From Armatimonadia bacterium (GTDB taxonomy: Bacteria > Armatimonadota > Zipacnadia > Zipacnadales > JABUFB01): a DNA stretch of 64,000 nt. Numbering within the stretch: the stretch's first letter is position 1; the number at the start of each line of letters is the position of its first letter. The notes beneath the pieces were generated by a model, which had not been told where the DNA came from, did no database searches, and saw only the letters and a list, made by a program, of their open reading frames with translations. Both the position numbers and the translations under genes were made by a program. The stretch lies in the NCBI GenBank assembly GCA_039679385.1, contig JBDKVB010000128.1:1-64000 (forward strand). The letters are read 5' to 3'. Shown here one piece after another: positions 1 to 8,707 of this stretch.

Positions 1-1157
1 GTTCGCTCCGCCGTGACCAGTCCCCAGAACTCGCGTGCGTCCGTATCCTCCTGCACCTCCGGCTTTCCTGCGCGGGCCCACTGGTCGCAGTACTCGTACA
101 GGCCGATTCCGGCGACCTCAGGGTGCAGCAGGATGCAGGCGATGCTCTGCTTGAGGGTTCGCGCTGCCTCCGCCGGGTCCACATGGAGCGTGTGCACTCC
201 GGTCTGGCTCACCAGCACCGGTCTTCTGCCTGCCGAGGACACCAGCCGGTCGATCTCCGCGCAGTAGGTTGGCCAGCTCAGCGCCTGCTCACGGAACACG
301 TCCCCCGAGAGGAGGTCGAGGAAGCGCAGGCAGCTGCCCTCGGAGGCCGGATCCCAGCGCACCCCGCGAGCGAACTGGTAGGTCGTCGGGCAGTCCCAGC
401 CGATCGCCCGCACACCCTCCTGGGCCTGCTGCAGGAAGCCTTCGAAAGCCTCGCGCATGAACCGCCACCACTCCCAGAAGGCCGGTGACCGCTGCCACTC
501 GACGGGTGGGAGTGCCTCGTCCAGGCTAGAGAGGCTCTTCCCGGTCATCTCGTTGTACTGCTCAGCGGTTCCGAAGCGCCCCTTGAGGTAGCTCCGGTAG
601 GCCGCCAGCGTATCGTCGTCAAAGCCGCCGTAGGTGAAACCCAGGTCGCCGCTGTAGGCGCTCCAGGCGTACTCACTGCCCAGGCTCATGGCCAGTATGC
701 CCGAGCTACCCTTGAGGGCGCTGGCCTGGTCGCGTGCAGCGTCCCGAAGGCCCTTGCGGTTCTCCTCCGACACGTAGACCGGCACCGGGCAGTCGTAACC
801 ATTGGCAAAGGTGCTCACCTTTGCCGGGCTGTAGAGGATCTGCGGGATCGTGTAGACGCCCAACTTCTTCCAGGCGGCGACCTCGGCCAGCGTTGTTGCC
901 TGCGTGGGCAGGATGCAGTTCGCACCCAGACCCACGATGAGGCGCTGATCCAGGCCCCTGGTCGCCGGCGACAGCTCCCAGCCTTCGCGCGGATGGTAGG
1001 GTGACAGGCAGACGCCGCGCACGAAGACGGTCTTGCCCTCCGGCGTTCGAAGACCCCCGGCTGCCACAGGAGGCAGTGCTAGGAGTAACAACGCCAGCGA
1101 CAAGAGCAGGCCGGACGTGATAGGATGGGGAATTGTGTACGAGCGTGGGCCAAGCAT
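1..1157 (-). CDS. Secreted glycoside hydrolase-like protein, 3' end off the left edge
   Basis: The frame is open from an ATG at 1157 to the window edge, giving about 385 residues without a stop, so the C-terminus is missing. Residues 14-33 form a hydrophobic export signal ending near PVAAGG. The mature part opens with GKTVFVRGVCLSPYHP and continues with alternating strand and helix patterns such as TLAEVAAWKKLGVYTIPQIL, which look like a TIM-barrel glycosidase of the broad GH5/GH42/GH2 kind. E162 in SLGSEYAW is a plausible acid/base residue and GIGLYEYCDQW near the edge resembles a late barrel strand. I could not identify the nucleophile. No clear ribosome binding site precedes the ATG. It is transcribed away from the binding-protein gene at 1279. 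Family is inferred from fold-like patterns; export is well supported. Confidence 0.72.
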   Translation of the reverse strand, partial: MLGPRSYTIPHPITSGLLLSLALLLLALPPVAAGGLRTPEGKTVFVRGVCLSPYHPREGWELSPATRGLDQRLIVGLGANCILPTQATTLAEVAAWKKLGVYTIPQILYSPAKVSTFANGYDCPVPVYVSEENRKGLRDAARDQASALKGSSGILAMSLGSEYAWSAYSGDLGFTYGGFDDDTLAAYRSYLKGRFGTAEQYNEMTGKSLSSLDEALPPVEWQRSPAFWEWWRFMREAFEGFLQQAQEGVRAIGWDCPTTYQFARGVRWDPASEGSCLRFLDLLSGDVFREQALSWPTYCAEIDRLVSSAGRRPVLVSQTGVHTLHVDPAEAARTLKQSIACILLHPEVAGIGLYEYCDQWARAGKPEVQEDTDAREFWGLVTAER

Positions 1158-1278
1158 TTCGGGTTGTTTGACCGACGGGGGAGAAGAAGGTTCCGCCTTG
1201 GGGGCGGCGATACCCTGTCGGCATGTCCCTTCTGGAGGGTTGCGGCCGCACCTTCGCCCGGATCGGGGGTCAGCTCCA

Positions 1279-2496
1279 ATGTGCAGATATGCGTTACTGT
1301 TCCTGCTTGCCTGCGGGCCTGTCTTCAGCGCGCCTAATCCCCTGGTGCGCGAGGCGGTTCAGTTCGCCCTCTGGCACAGTGGTGACAGCCGCGAGCGGCG
1401 CACCATCAACGAGGTCCTGGCCGGCGCCCAGCGCAGCCGTCCCGGCCTGAGTGTCGTCGCAGAAGGTCATCCCGGCACCGATCCCTATCGCCAGATGCAG
1501 CTTTGGTGCAAGACCGGCGCTGCAGGTGTGCCCGATATCGTGGTGCTCCGCGACCAGTGGCTCCCCGACTTCGCTGCCTTCCTGGAGCCGCTCAACGCTC
1601 GCCTGTATGCAACCGACCTGCGCAACATCCCCGAGGCCGTGCGGTCCCGTCTGCGTTTCGCCGGGAACCTCTACGGCGTGCCCTGGCAGGTCAACACCTT
1701 CGCCCTCTACTACCGTCCCGACCTCCTCGATGCGGCCGGTATGCTTCCGCCCCGCACCTGGGAGGAGTTGCTCATCTGTGCCCGACGGGTCCACAACCCG
1801 CCCGAGGTCTATGGCTTCGGCCTCCCGGGCAACCTTGACGGCGGCGCCGCTGAAGCGCTGCTGCAGATGCTCTGGTCCTATGGGACAGACCTTCCGGGCC
1901 TCGATCGCCCTTCTGCCTTGCCCGCCGAGGTGCTCTCGCGCTGCCTGCAGTTGTACAGCGACCTGCACGCGGTTGCCGAACCCGAAGTGCTGTCCTGGAG
2001 TCAGGATGCCCTGGAGGACCACTTCCTCAAGGGTAAGCTGGCGATGATCGTCGCCGACAGGACCTTCCGCGACCGCCTGGAAGCGCAGACCTCGGCCCCG
2101 AAATGGGCAGTGACGTCGCTTCCGGCGGGAACCTCCTCGGCCGGTCGGCTCACCGTCGATGTGGCCTGTGTTTTCAAGTCCTCGACCCATCGCGAGGCGG
2201 CCGCCCATGTGCTGCGATGCCTGACGACCTTCGAGGCCGTCACTGGGCTGACCAAAGTCGGGAGCGTTCCCTTCCACACCGACTTGGTTCGCGACTTGCG
2301 CCTGGACCCACTTCAGGCCGCCTTCAGCGCGAACCTCGAGCAGTCCAGGGGACTACCCTTGCAGCGCTGGCCTTCAGCCCGCGACGCCTTCTCGGAGGGC
2401 CTCGTGTACTTGCTCTCGGGCCGCATGTCCGTCGCCGAAGCTGCCGACCTGATCCAGAAGCGCCTGGCCGAGGGCGAGGCACCGCACACTCCCTGA
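1279..2496 (+). CDS. Extracellular solute-binding protein (sugar ABC transporter type)
   Basis: The protein has 405 residues when read from the ATG at 1279. A longer frame upstream would overlap the divergent gene and lacks a signal peptide, so this start is preferred. The N-terminus MCRYALLFLLACGPVFSAPN is an export signal; LLAC is a possible lipobox, although only 11 residues precede the cysteine, and cleavage after VFSA is the alternative. The body has the family-1 solute-binding pattern: PDIVVLRDQWLPDF, then GNLYGVPWQVNTFALYYRPD followed by L-DAAG and PRTWEELL, then KGKLAMIVADRTF. Such proteins capture oligosaccharides outside the membrane for an ABC importer. No permease or ATPase gene of that type is adjacent, so the partner must be encoded elsewhere. 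Substrate unknown. Confidence 0.85.
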   Translation: MCRYALLFLLACGPVFSAPNPLVREAVQFALWHSGDSRERRTINEVLAGAQRSRPGLSVVAEGHPGTDPYRQMQLWCKTGAAGVPDIVVLRDQWLPDFAAFLEPLNARLYATDLRNIPEAVRSRLRFAGNLYGVPWQVNTFALYYRPDLLDAAGMLPPRTWEELLICARRVHNPPEVYGFGLPGNLDGGAAEALLQMLWSYGTDLPGLDRPSALPAEVLSRCLQLYSDLHAVAEPEVLSWSQDALEDHFLKGKLAMIVADRTFRDRLEAQTSAPKWAVTSLPAGTSSAGRLTVDVACVFKSSTHREAAAHVLRCLTTFEAVTGLTKVGSVPFHTDLVRDLRLDPLQAAFSANLEQSRGLPLQRWPSARDAFSEGLVYLLSGRMSVAEAADLIQKRLAEGEAPHTP

Positions 2497-2537
2497 CGCA
2501 GACCCCGCAATCCGCTTGAAGACCGGGCTCTGCCTCC

Positions 2538-3152
2538 TCACCAGCCGACCGGTGGCGTCCAGGTGTCCGGCACCTTCAGGTCCACCCCATCCAGCCGTCC
2601 CCGACGCTTCACTGGCCAGATGATCCGTGTCGCTCGACCGATCACCTGCTTCGCGGCGAGGGTGCCGATGTCTCGGCTATCCTCGCTCAGATTGCGGTTG
2701 TCTCCCATCAGGAAGAGCTGGCCGTCAGGCACCCTGGTGAACACGGGGCGCTCCGGCAGGTCCGGCGCCTTCTTGATGTACGGCTCCACCAGCCATTCGC
2801 CGTTCACCCACGCATGGCCATTCACCACGCTGATCCAGTCGCCACCCACGCCGAGAACCCGCTTGATCAGGATCTCATGCCCCTGCGGGTGCTTGATCAC
2901 TAGCACGTCGCCATGCTGGGGTCCTCGCTTACGGTAGGCGTCGATGCGAATCAGGTAGTAGTCGCCCCGCTGCAGTGTTGGCTTCATGGAGTCCGACACG
3001 ACCATCCCGACCCGCACATCCCGCCAGACCCAGAGGACCACCAGCAGCGCCAAGGCAAGGACAACTGAGCTGCCCCAGCGGCCTACGGGGCGGTTCAGGC
3101 GTTGCCAGAGCGTTAGCTGACTTCCAGCCCGTTGTGAAAGCATGCGGGACAA
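2538..3152 (-). CDS. lepB: Signal peptidase I
   Basis: This 204-residue protein removes signal peptides from Sec-exported preproteins on the outer face of the cytoplasmic membrane. One membrane segment (about residues 29-43) is followed by the catalytic serine S55 in SDSMKPTL and the general-base lysine K97 in ILIKRVLGVGGD. The C-terminal box MGDNRNLSEDSRDIG is also present, so all S26 family boxes are intact. The start is TTG at 3152, backed by GGAGG nine bases upstream; the ATG at 3143 is too far from that site. The gene converges with the binding-protein gene, leaving 41 bases between stops. Function is secure. Many exported proteins in the window would be its substrates. Confidence 0.95.
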   Translation of the reverse strand: MSRMLSQRAGSQLTLWQRLNRPVGRWGSSVVLALALLVVLWVWRDVRVGMVVSDSMKPTLQRGDYYLIRIDAYRKRGPQHGDVLVIKHPQGHEILIKRVLGVGGDWISVVNGHAWVNGEWLVEPYIKKAPDLPERPVFTRVPDGQLFLMGDNRNLSEDSRDIGTLAAKQVIGRATRIIWPVKRRGRLDGVDLKVPDTWTPPVGW

Positions 3153-3277
3153 GGGTGTACGCCTCCAGAAAGGCCCAGGGTATGCCGATATGGCCCAGGG
3201 ACTTTCGAGTCACAACGTCCGCTTCCCTAAGCGGGTTCCATGGACAGCCCAGGCCCAGTGTAGACCGTACTATATTG

Positions 3278-3315
3278 CTGATTAACTTGAGCAATCAGTA
3301 AAGGCATAGTATAAC
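3278..3315 (+). promoter_or_regulatory. Sigma70-type promoter with an overlapping inverted repeat
   Basis: TTGAGC at 3287-3292 and TATAAC at 3310-3315 are 17 bp apart, upstream of the lipoprotein gene at 3362. The -35 box sits between the arms CTGATT (3278-3283) and AATCAG (3293-3298), a perfect 6-bp inverted repeat, which looks like an operator. The promoter is seen directly; the operator role is inferred. Confidence 0.6.
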
Positions 3316-3361
3316 AGTCCATGTAACAGTTAAGCCGACCGCATCAGTAGGGGGAAACAGA

Positions 3362-5134
3362 ATGAAGCGCCGTGCAGTCGTTCTTGTCGCACTCATGGTT
3401 GTCATACTGTCGTTCGTCGGCTGTGGGGGAGGAGGCGGCGGTGCGTCGACACGTGTAGACGCCGCACTCGTCGGAACCTGGAGCATCCAGAGCGTAACGC
3501 TGGACTCCGCGCCCCAGGCAGTCAACTGGTCAGAGGTCCTGGTTGTTAACTCAAACGGCACCTTCCGCAACGACAGCAACGAAAGCGGGACCGCGCACTT
3601 CATCAGTGGAACGCTCAACGCCGCCGGCGGCAGTTTCTCCGCCAGGGTAACCAAGTCGTCGGACCCGGCACAGGTCGGCAACACCCACAGTGGCAGCTAC
3701 ACGGCCTCATCTGGGCAACTGAGCATGACGACGAACGAGGACGGCCACCAGCGCACCGTCGTCTACACGCTCTCCGACAGTGCCGACTGGGCTGTCAACG
3801 CGTCCTTCACCGGGCGCTGGGTGCTTGCCTCTCGCACCAGCGACGGTGTGCCCTCCTCGCCCGACACCGCGGTGCTGGAGGTCACGGCGGACGGCTCCTT
3901 CCAGCGCTGGACCGACAATGTCGACAACTGGGTGAAGGGCCTCGTCCTGACCAAGGGCAATCAGGTTCGCCTCCAGTGCACCGATGTCCACACCTCCCAG
4001 GGGCCCGGCACTCTGGTCGAGGGCACCTACACGCTTGGCAACAACAGTATCCTCCTGACCATGCAGGATGGCGGCCACACCGTGGTCGAGACCTACTCGA
4101 AGCTCCAGACCACCACCTCGGCCATCGCCGGAGAGTATCTCCTGGTGTGCGCCAAGAAGGGCGGCAATCTGGAGGGCATCGGCGCAATGGTCATCACCCT
4201 GGGCGCCGACAGGTCCTACAGCGTTGTCGACAAGAACTCCGGCTCCACCGTGGAGTCCGGCGTCCTGGAGTTCTCCTCCAACGGTCAGGTTGTGATGCGG
4301 GTCACGACTAGCGACGATGCGGGGGCCGTCGGCTCCTTCAAGACTATGTCCTGCACCCAGGCCGACAACTTGCTGCAGTGCACGGAGATCGCGGACGAGA
4401 CCAGCATGATCAAGCTTGCGAAACTGACCGGCAACGTCGGCGCCGCCTCGCAGGGCACCTGGCTTATCACCGCGTCGAAGGCCCCCAGTGGTACGACAGA
4501 GGCACCACTTGGTGACAACGGGACCACCGTCAACGTGAACGCCTCCACACTCCGGGCCACGTCGTGGAGCACCACGCACCGAACCGGCAGCACCCTTGAG
4601 GCCTCGGTCGTCGTCTATGGCGGCCAGTACTGGCTCGTGCATCGCACGAGTGGAAGCTGGGATGGCGTTGGTCCTACCTCGGTGCGTCCGACAGTGGTCA
4701 GCGACTGGCAACTGTTGGTCAGCAAGCCTGTGGGCAGTCCCACTCAGCTCTATGCCACCCCGTTGGGTCTCAGTGAGGATCCCTTCGAGTACTGCGCGGT
4801 GTTCGACAGGTGCGATGCCTCCCTGCCCACAAGTCTGGTCGGCACCTGGACACTGCAGAGTTGCACCGTGAACAACGTCCCGCAGAGCGTCACTGCCGAT
4901 AGCTTGCAGGTTACCGGCGGCGGGTTCTACACCTACACCAGCGGGAGCTTCTCAGAGACCGGCGCTGTAAGGACCTTCGCAGGCAAGGCCGGCGAGACCA
5001 CCGTGGCCAGCAACACCCAGACGGGCGATGTTGGCAAGCTGAGCGCCTTCCGCTACTCGGTGTCCGGGAACCAGCTCACTATGCGGCAGCACCAAGACGG
5101 AACCGGGAACATCGTATCGATCTACACCAAGTAG
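3362..5134 (+). CDS. Lipoprotein with repeated lipocalin-like domains, copy 1
   Basis: This 590-residue protein begins with a lipoprotein signal ending in the lipobox LSFVGC followed by a glycine run, so it is probably anchored in a membrane by its N-terminal cysteine. The segment LVGTWSIQSVTLDSAPQ just after the anchor recurs near residues 490-510 as LVGTWTLQSCTVNNVPQ. A third related segment, FTGRWVLASRTSDGV, lies in between. VGTW-type openings and repeated beta strands resemble lipocalin-like domains, although no ligand site is evident. The start is an ATG nine bases after GGGGG, with a good promoter upstream. The next gene is a paralog of identical length, and the pair is separated by a hairpin terminator. 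Molecular role unknown. Confidence 0.85.
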   Translation: MKRRAVVLVALMVVILSFVGCGGGGGGASTRVDAALVGTWSIQSVTLDSAPQAVNWSEVLVVNSNGTFRNDSNESGTAHFISGTLNAAGGSFSARVTKSSDPAQVGNTHSGSYTASSGQLSMTTNEDGHQRTVVYTLSDSADWAVNASFTGRWVLASRTSDGVPSSPDTAVLEVTADGSFQRWTDNVDNWVKGLVLTKGNQVRLQCTDVHTSQGPGTLVEGTYTLGNNSILLTMQDGGHTVVETYSKLQTTTSAIAGEYLLVCAKKGGNLEGIGAMVITLGADRSYSVVDKNSGSTVESGVLEFSSNGQVVMRVTTSDDAGAVGSFKTMSCTQADNLLQCTEIADETSMIKLAKLTGNVGAASQGTWLITASKAPSGTTEAPLGDNGTTVNVNASTLRATSWSTTHRTGSTLEASVVVYGGQYWLVHRTSGSWDGVGPTSVRPTVVSDWQLLVSKPVGSPTQLYATPLGLSEDPFEYCAVFDRCDASLPTSLVGTWTLQSCTVNNVPQSVTADSLQVTGGGFYTYTSGSFSETGAVRTFAGKAGETTVASNTQTGDVGKLSAFRYSVSGNQLTMRQHQDGTGNIVSIYTK

Positions 5135-5157
5135 TCAGCACCCATAGCCGCCACCCG

Positions 5158-5188
5158 GAGGGGCGGAGCCGATAGGGTTCCGCCCCTC
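5158..5188 (+). terminator. Hairpin terminator after lipoprotein copy 1
   Basis: GAGGGGCGGA (5158-5167) pairs perfectly with TCCGCCCCTC (5179-5188) over 10 bp with an 11-nt loop, followed by TTCTGC. A near-identical stem follows copy 2, so the terminator appears to have been duplicated with the gene. Confidence 0.7.
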
Positions 5189-5232
5189 TTCTGCGCCTAT
5201 GGCCATCTCACCAGCACGGGGGTAACAGAAGC

Positions 5233-7005
5233 ATGCGTAGAGCAATCGCCGCTGCCGTACTTGCCGTTGCCGTGATAGCACTCGTCGGCTGCTCGGGAAG
5301 CAGCGAACCCGTCTCCCGAGTCCCTTCGCCTCTTGTCGGCACCTGGCGTGCCGCGTCAATAGCCCTGGACTCAGAGCCCCAGGAACTGTACTGGGCCGAG
5401 GTCGTTGTCATCAACTCGGACGGCACCTTCCGCATGGATAGCGATGAGGGCGAGACCCCTCACACCGTCAGCGGAACCATCTCCGCCTCCAACGGAACCT
5501 TCACCGCCAGGATCACCGAGTCCTACGACGCCTCTCAGGTGGGCACGACTCGCACCGGCACCTACTCGATCACCTCCGGCCGCCTCACCCTCACCACCAA
5601 CTCAGGTGGCCATGAGCGCGTCGTGGAGTTCGACCCGCTCGGCGATGCAGACTGGTCCGCGAGCTCGTCCCTCACGGGTCGCTGGGTGCTCGCCTCGGAG
5701 GCCACCAACGGTGTCGTCTCCGCGACAACGGCCCCGGTGCTGCTGCAGTTGGGCGCGGATGGGGCCTTTGTCCGCTACGAAGGCCGCACTGACAACGGCG
5801 TCAAGGGCCGCATGCTGACCAAGGGCGACAAGTTCCGGTTCCAGTGCACCGAGATCATCACGGCCCAGGAGCCCGGAACCCTCTCCGAGGGCACCTACGC
5901 GCTGCGAGGCAACCAGTTGGTCCTCACCATACCTGAGGACAGCGGCACGAAGATGGAGACCTACGAGAAGCTCCAGCCCACCACCACTTCCGTCGCCGGC
6001 GAGTACCTGACGGTGTACGCCGAGGCTGACGGCCAGTCGAATCTGCGTGGTGTCCCCATCTTCACCCTGGGGGCAGACAGGACTTTCAGCATGGTGGACA
6101 GGAATAGCAGGCTTGGGGGTGCGTCGGGGATCCTAGAGTGCTCCTACGCAGGCCACCTTGTGCTGCAGTACCGCTGCTGCGAGGGCGACCGCTGGAAGGA
6201 AGGGCGCTTCGAGACACTGTCCTGCACCCGCGACAACAACCTCCTGAAGTGCGCTCTCCTCAGCGAACCCACTAATCTCACCTGGCTCGCGAAGCGCGTT
6301 GGGAACATCAGCAATGGCGCGCGAGGCACCTGGCTCTGTGTCGGCGCGACAACTCCCTACACCTCCGTCGAGCAGGTTGGCGACAGCGGCATGACTCTTA
6401 CCGCAAACGCCTCCACCCTTCGCATGAGGACGTGGGCCCCGTGGAGCCCAAAGGAGACCACGCTTGAGGCCGATGTCGTCGTCTATGGCGACTACTACTG
6501 GCTACTGCATCGGACTGCTGGTGAATGGGACCATCTGGGCGTCAACGCAGCTAACACCGCGGCAACAGCTAGAGACTGGCGGGTCCATGCGGTCGACGCT
6601 GCGAGCCGCACCGGCGACCTGCGCCTTGCCACCTTCTACGAACACAAGGACCCCTTTGAGGTCCACCTATCCCTCAAGCGCTGCGACGGCTATCTACCCG
6701 CCGGCCTGGTGGGCGCCTGGACGCTGCAGAGCTGGACCGTCGACGGCACGCCTCAGACCGTCACTCCTGACACGCTGCAAATCAACAGTGGCGGCACCTA
6801 CTCCTACTCGACCGCCGGCTCCTTCGAGTCCGGTACCGTGGCGACCTTCGGGGGCAAGGCCGGTCAGACCGTCGTGACGAGCTGCTCCGATCCACAAGGC
6901 ATCGGCAGGCTCAATGCCTTCTTCTACACTCTCTCCGGCAACCAACTCACCCTTCGCATGAACCGTGAGCTCGAGGGTGACGTTGTGCAGGTCTTCCGCA
7001 AGTAG
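5233..7005 (+). CDS. Lipoprotein with repeated lipocalin-like domains, copy 2
   Basis: This is a 590-residue paralog of the preceding gene, with the same architecture: lipobox IALVGC, N-terminal LVGTWRAASIALDSEPQ, a middle LTGRWVLASEATNGV, and C-terminal LVGAWTLQSWTVDGTPQ. Within-gene matches between the copies are frequent but not continuous, so the duplication is old. The leader before the ATG (GGGGGTAACAGA) is nearly the same as in copy 1 (GGGGGAAACAGA), so the duplicated unit included the ribosome binding region. No separate promoter is obvious in the 98-base gap; transcription may depend on read-through or on a weak site. It is probably a surface or periplasm-facing lipoprotein of unknown function. 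Confidence 0.85.
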   Translation: MRRAIAAAVLAVAVIALVGCSGSSEPVSRVPSPLVGTWRAASIALDSEPQELYWAEVVVINSDGTFRMDSDEGETPHTVSGTISASNGTFTARITESYDASQVGTTRTGTYSITSGRLTLTTNSGGHERVVEFDPLGDADWSASSSLTGRWVLASEATNGVVSATTAPVLLQLGADGAFVRYEGRTDNGVKGRMLTKGDKFRFQCTEIITAQEPGTLSEGTYALRGNQLVLTIPEDSGTKMETYEKLQPTTTSVAGEYLTVYAEADGQSNLRGVPIFTLGADRTFSMVDRNSRLGGASGILECSYAGHLVLQYRCCEGDRWKEGRFETLSCTRDNNLLKCALLSEPTNLTWLAKRVGNISNGARGTWLCVGATTPYTSVEQVGDSGMTLTANASTLRMRTWAPWSPKETTLEADVVVYGDYYWLLHRTAGEWDHLGVNAANTAATARDWRVHAVDAASRTGDLRLATFYEHKDPFEVHLSLKRCDGYLPAGLVGAWTLQSWTVDGTPQTVTPDTLQINSGGTYSYSTAGSFESGTVATFGGKAGQTVVTSCSDPQGIGRLNAFFYTLSGNQLTLRMNRELEGDVVQVFRK

Positions 7006-7028
7006 CTGCAAGCTGTAGTCTAGACCTC

Positions 7029-7060
7029 GAGGGGCGGCAGCCACCAGGCTTCCGCCCCTC
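7029..7060 (+). terminator. Hairpin terminator after lipoprotein copy 2
   Basis: GAGGGGCGG (7029-7037) and CCGCCCCTC (7052-7060) form a perfect 9-bp stem with a 14-nt loop, followed by TTCG. The stem matches the hairpin after copy 1. Confidence 0.7.
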
Positions 7061-7081
7061 TTCGTATGTGCCGGGCAAGCA

Positions 7082-7111
7082 GTGACACCGCAGGCCCGAA
7101 CCGGGTACAAT
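7082..7111 (+). promoter_or_regulatory. Sigma70-type promoter of the radical SAM gene
   Basis: GTGACA at 7082-7087 and TACAAT at 7106-7111 are separated by 18 bp. Transcription would begin near 7118, downstream of the ATG at 7115, which supports the TTG start at 7148. Confidence 0.5.
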
Positions 7112-7147
7112 GCCATGAGCCGCCCAAAGGCGGCCCAGGGAGATCAC

Positions 7148-8638
7148 TTGACCCATTTTCTCGACGACGAGACCTACCTTGGCCTCAAACCCGTTCGCGA
7201 CAGGGGACGGGCCGTGCTGCTGTTCCCCAATGCCTACCGGCTGGGGATGTCCAGTCTCGCCCTGCAGACTCTCTACGCCCTGCTCAACAACGCCGGACTG
7301 GTCTGCGAGCGCGCCTTTCTGCCGGACGCAAAGGCACGCAAACCCCTGGCGACAGGCCTTCGCTCTCTGGAGTCCGAGACCCCACTCGGCGGCTTCGAGT
7401 TCGTCCTACTCTCCAGCTCCTTCGAGCTGGACTGGCTGCTGATGCCCGCGCTCCTGGAGGCCGGTGGGATCCCCGCTCGCCGCGAAGACCGCGACGAGAT
7501 GCACCCGATTGTCCTTGCAGGGGGAGCAGCCGTCACCGCCAATCCCGAGCCCCTGGCCGGGATCGCCGACGTCCTGGTGCGAGGAGAGATCGAGCCGATC
7601 GCGGCGCAGTTCCTGGCCATCCTCATGGGTGCCGAGTCACGCGAGGAGGTCTTCGCCGGCCTTGCGTCCCTGCCCGGCGTGTACCTCCCGTCACAGGCCT
7701 CCTCGGCACAGACCGTGGAGCGCCTCGTCCAGCGCCAGCTAGATGAGGTTCTCACGGAGACCTCGGTCCTCACCCCACACACCGAGTTTGCGAGCCGCTT
7801 CCTGATTGAGGTCAGCCGTGGATGCGGACGCACCTGCCGCTTCTGCATGGCACGACAGCTCTACCATCCGCTGCGGGTGCGTCACCTGGATGCTCTGATG
7901 CCGCGCCTTGAGCGCGCCCTGGGGTATACAGACCGCGTCGGCCTCGTTGGGGCAGCCATCTCGGACTATCCCTGGGTCGATGAGCTGGTCAGCCTGCTGC
8001 GCGAACGCGGCGCCAGCCTCTCGGTCTCCTCCGTGCGCGCCGAGAACGTCAGCGAGGCTCTGGTCAGGGCGCTTGCACAGTCCGGCCAGGACACCCTGAC
8101 GCTGGCTCCCGAGACGGGCAGTGATGCTCTGCGTGCCGCCATCGGCAAGACCTTGACCCGCGAGCATCTGCATCGCTGTCTGCGCCTTGGCCTGGCCGCC
8201 GGGATCTCTCACTTCAGGCTCTACTTCATGCTAGGCCTACCGGGTGAGCAGCCGGAGGACGTCGAGGCGATCCCGCAGCTCGTTGCCCACCTGCGCGAGG
8301 AGAACCCTGGCGCCCTCCTCAGCGCCTCCATCAATCCCTTTGCACCGAAGCCACACACGCCCTTTGCCCAGGCCCGAGTCTTGCCCGAGGCCGAGGTTAC
8401 TCGCAGGCTGCGCCAGGTGGCCAATGCCCTCCGCAAGGCGGGTGTCCATGACGTGACCACCGATTCGCCCCGTGCAGCCGAAGCGCAGGCAGTTCTCGGT
8501 CGCGGCGGACGTGAGCTCAGCGAGCCCCTGATCGCCGCCTCCTTGCAGGGGGCAAGCCTCGGTGCCTTCCGCCGTGAGGTCAACCGCACCGACCGCACCT
8601 GGGGCGACTACCTGACACCGGGCGAGGACCGCAGCTGA
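7148..8638 (+). CDS. Radical SAM protein with N-terminal B12-binding-like domain (TIGR03960-like)
   Basis: The protein has 496 residues from the TTG at 7148, which has AGGGAG five bases upstream; an ATG at 7115 is the alternative but lies at or before the predicted transcript start. The N-terminal 190 residues (PNAYRLGMSSLALQTLYALL, then IVLAGGAAVTANPEPLAGI) have the Rossmann-like layout of the domain that precedes the radical SAM core in this family. The cluster-binding motif is C226-x3-C230-x2-C233 in CGRTCRFCMARQ. APETGSDALR and FRLYFMLGLPGEQPED are typical of B12-associated radical SAM enzymes. Radical SAM chemistry is therefore expected, but substrate and product are unknown. It stands alone between a terminator and the NamZ-like gene. 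Confidence 0.85.
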   Translation: MTHFLDDETYLGLKPVRDRGRAVLLFPNAYRLGMSSLALQTLYALLNNAGLVCERAFLPDAKARKPLATGLRSLESETPLGGFEFVLLSSSFELDWLLMPALLEAGGIPARREDRDEMHPIVLAGGAAVTANPEPLAGIADVLVRGEIEPIAAQFLAILMGAESREEVFAGLASLPGVYLPSQASSAQTVERLVQRQLDEVLTETSVLTPHTEFASRFLIEVSRGCGRTCRFCMARQLYHPLRVRHLDALMPRLERALGYTDRVGLVGAAISDYPWVDELVSLLRERGASLSVSSVRAENVSEALVRALAQSGQDTLTLAPETGSDALRAAIGKTLTREHLHRCLRLGLAAGISHFRLYFMLGLPGEQPEDVEAIPQLVAHLREENPGALLSASINPFAPKPHTPFAQARVLPEAEVTRRLRQVANALRKAGVHDVTTDSPRAAEAQAVLGRGGRELSEPLIAASLQGASLGAFRREVNRTDRTWGDYLTPGEDRS

Positions 8639-8707
8639 AGGCTGACCTTCCGGGTACCAGTCCCCCGGGTACTGCACTCACCTTCCCAGCACCTGCAGGA
8701 GGCCGCC

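Noticed and set aside
1033-1278. Longer N-terminus for the solute-binding protein
   Set aside because: It would overlap the divergent glycosidase gene and hide the signal peptide that begins at 1279.
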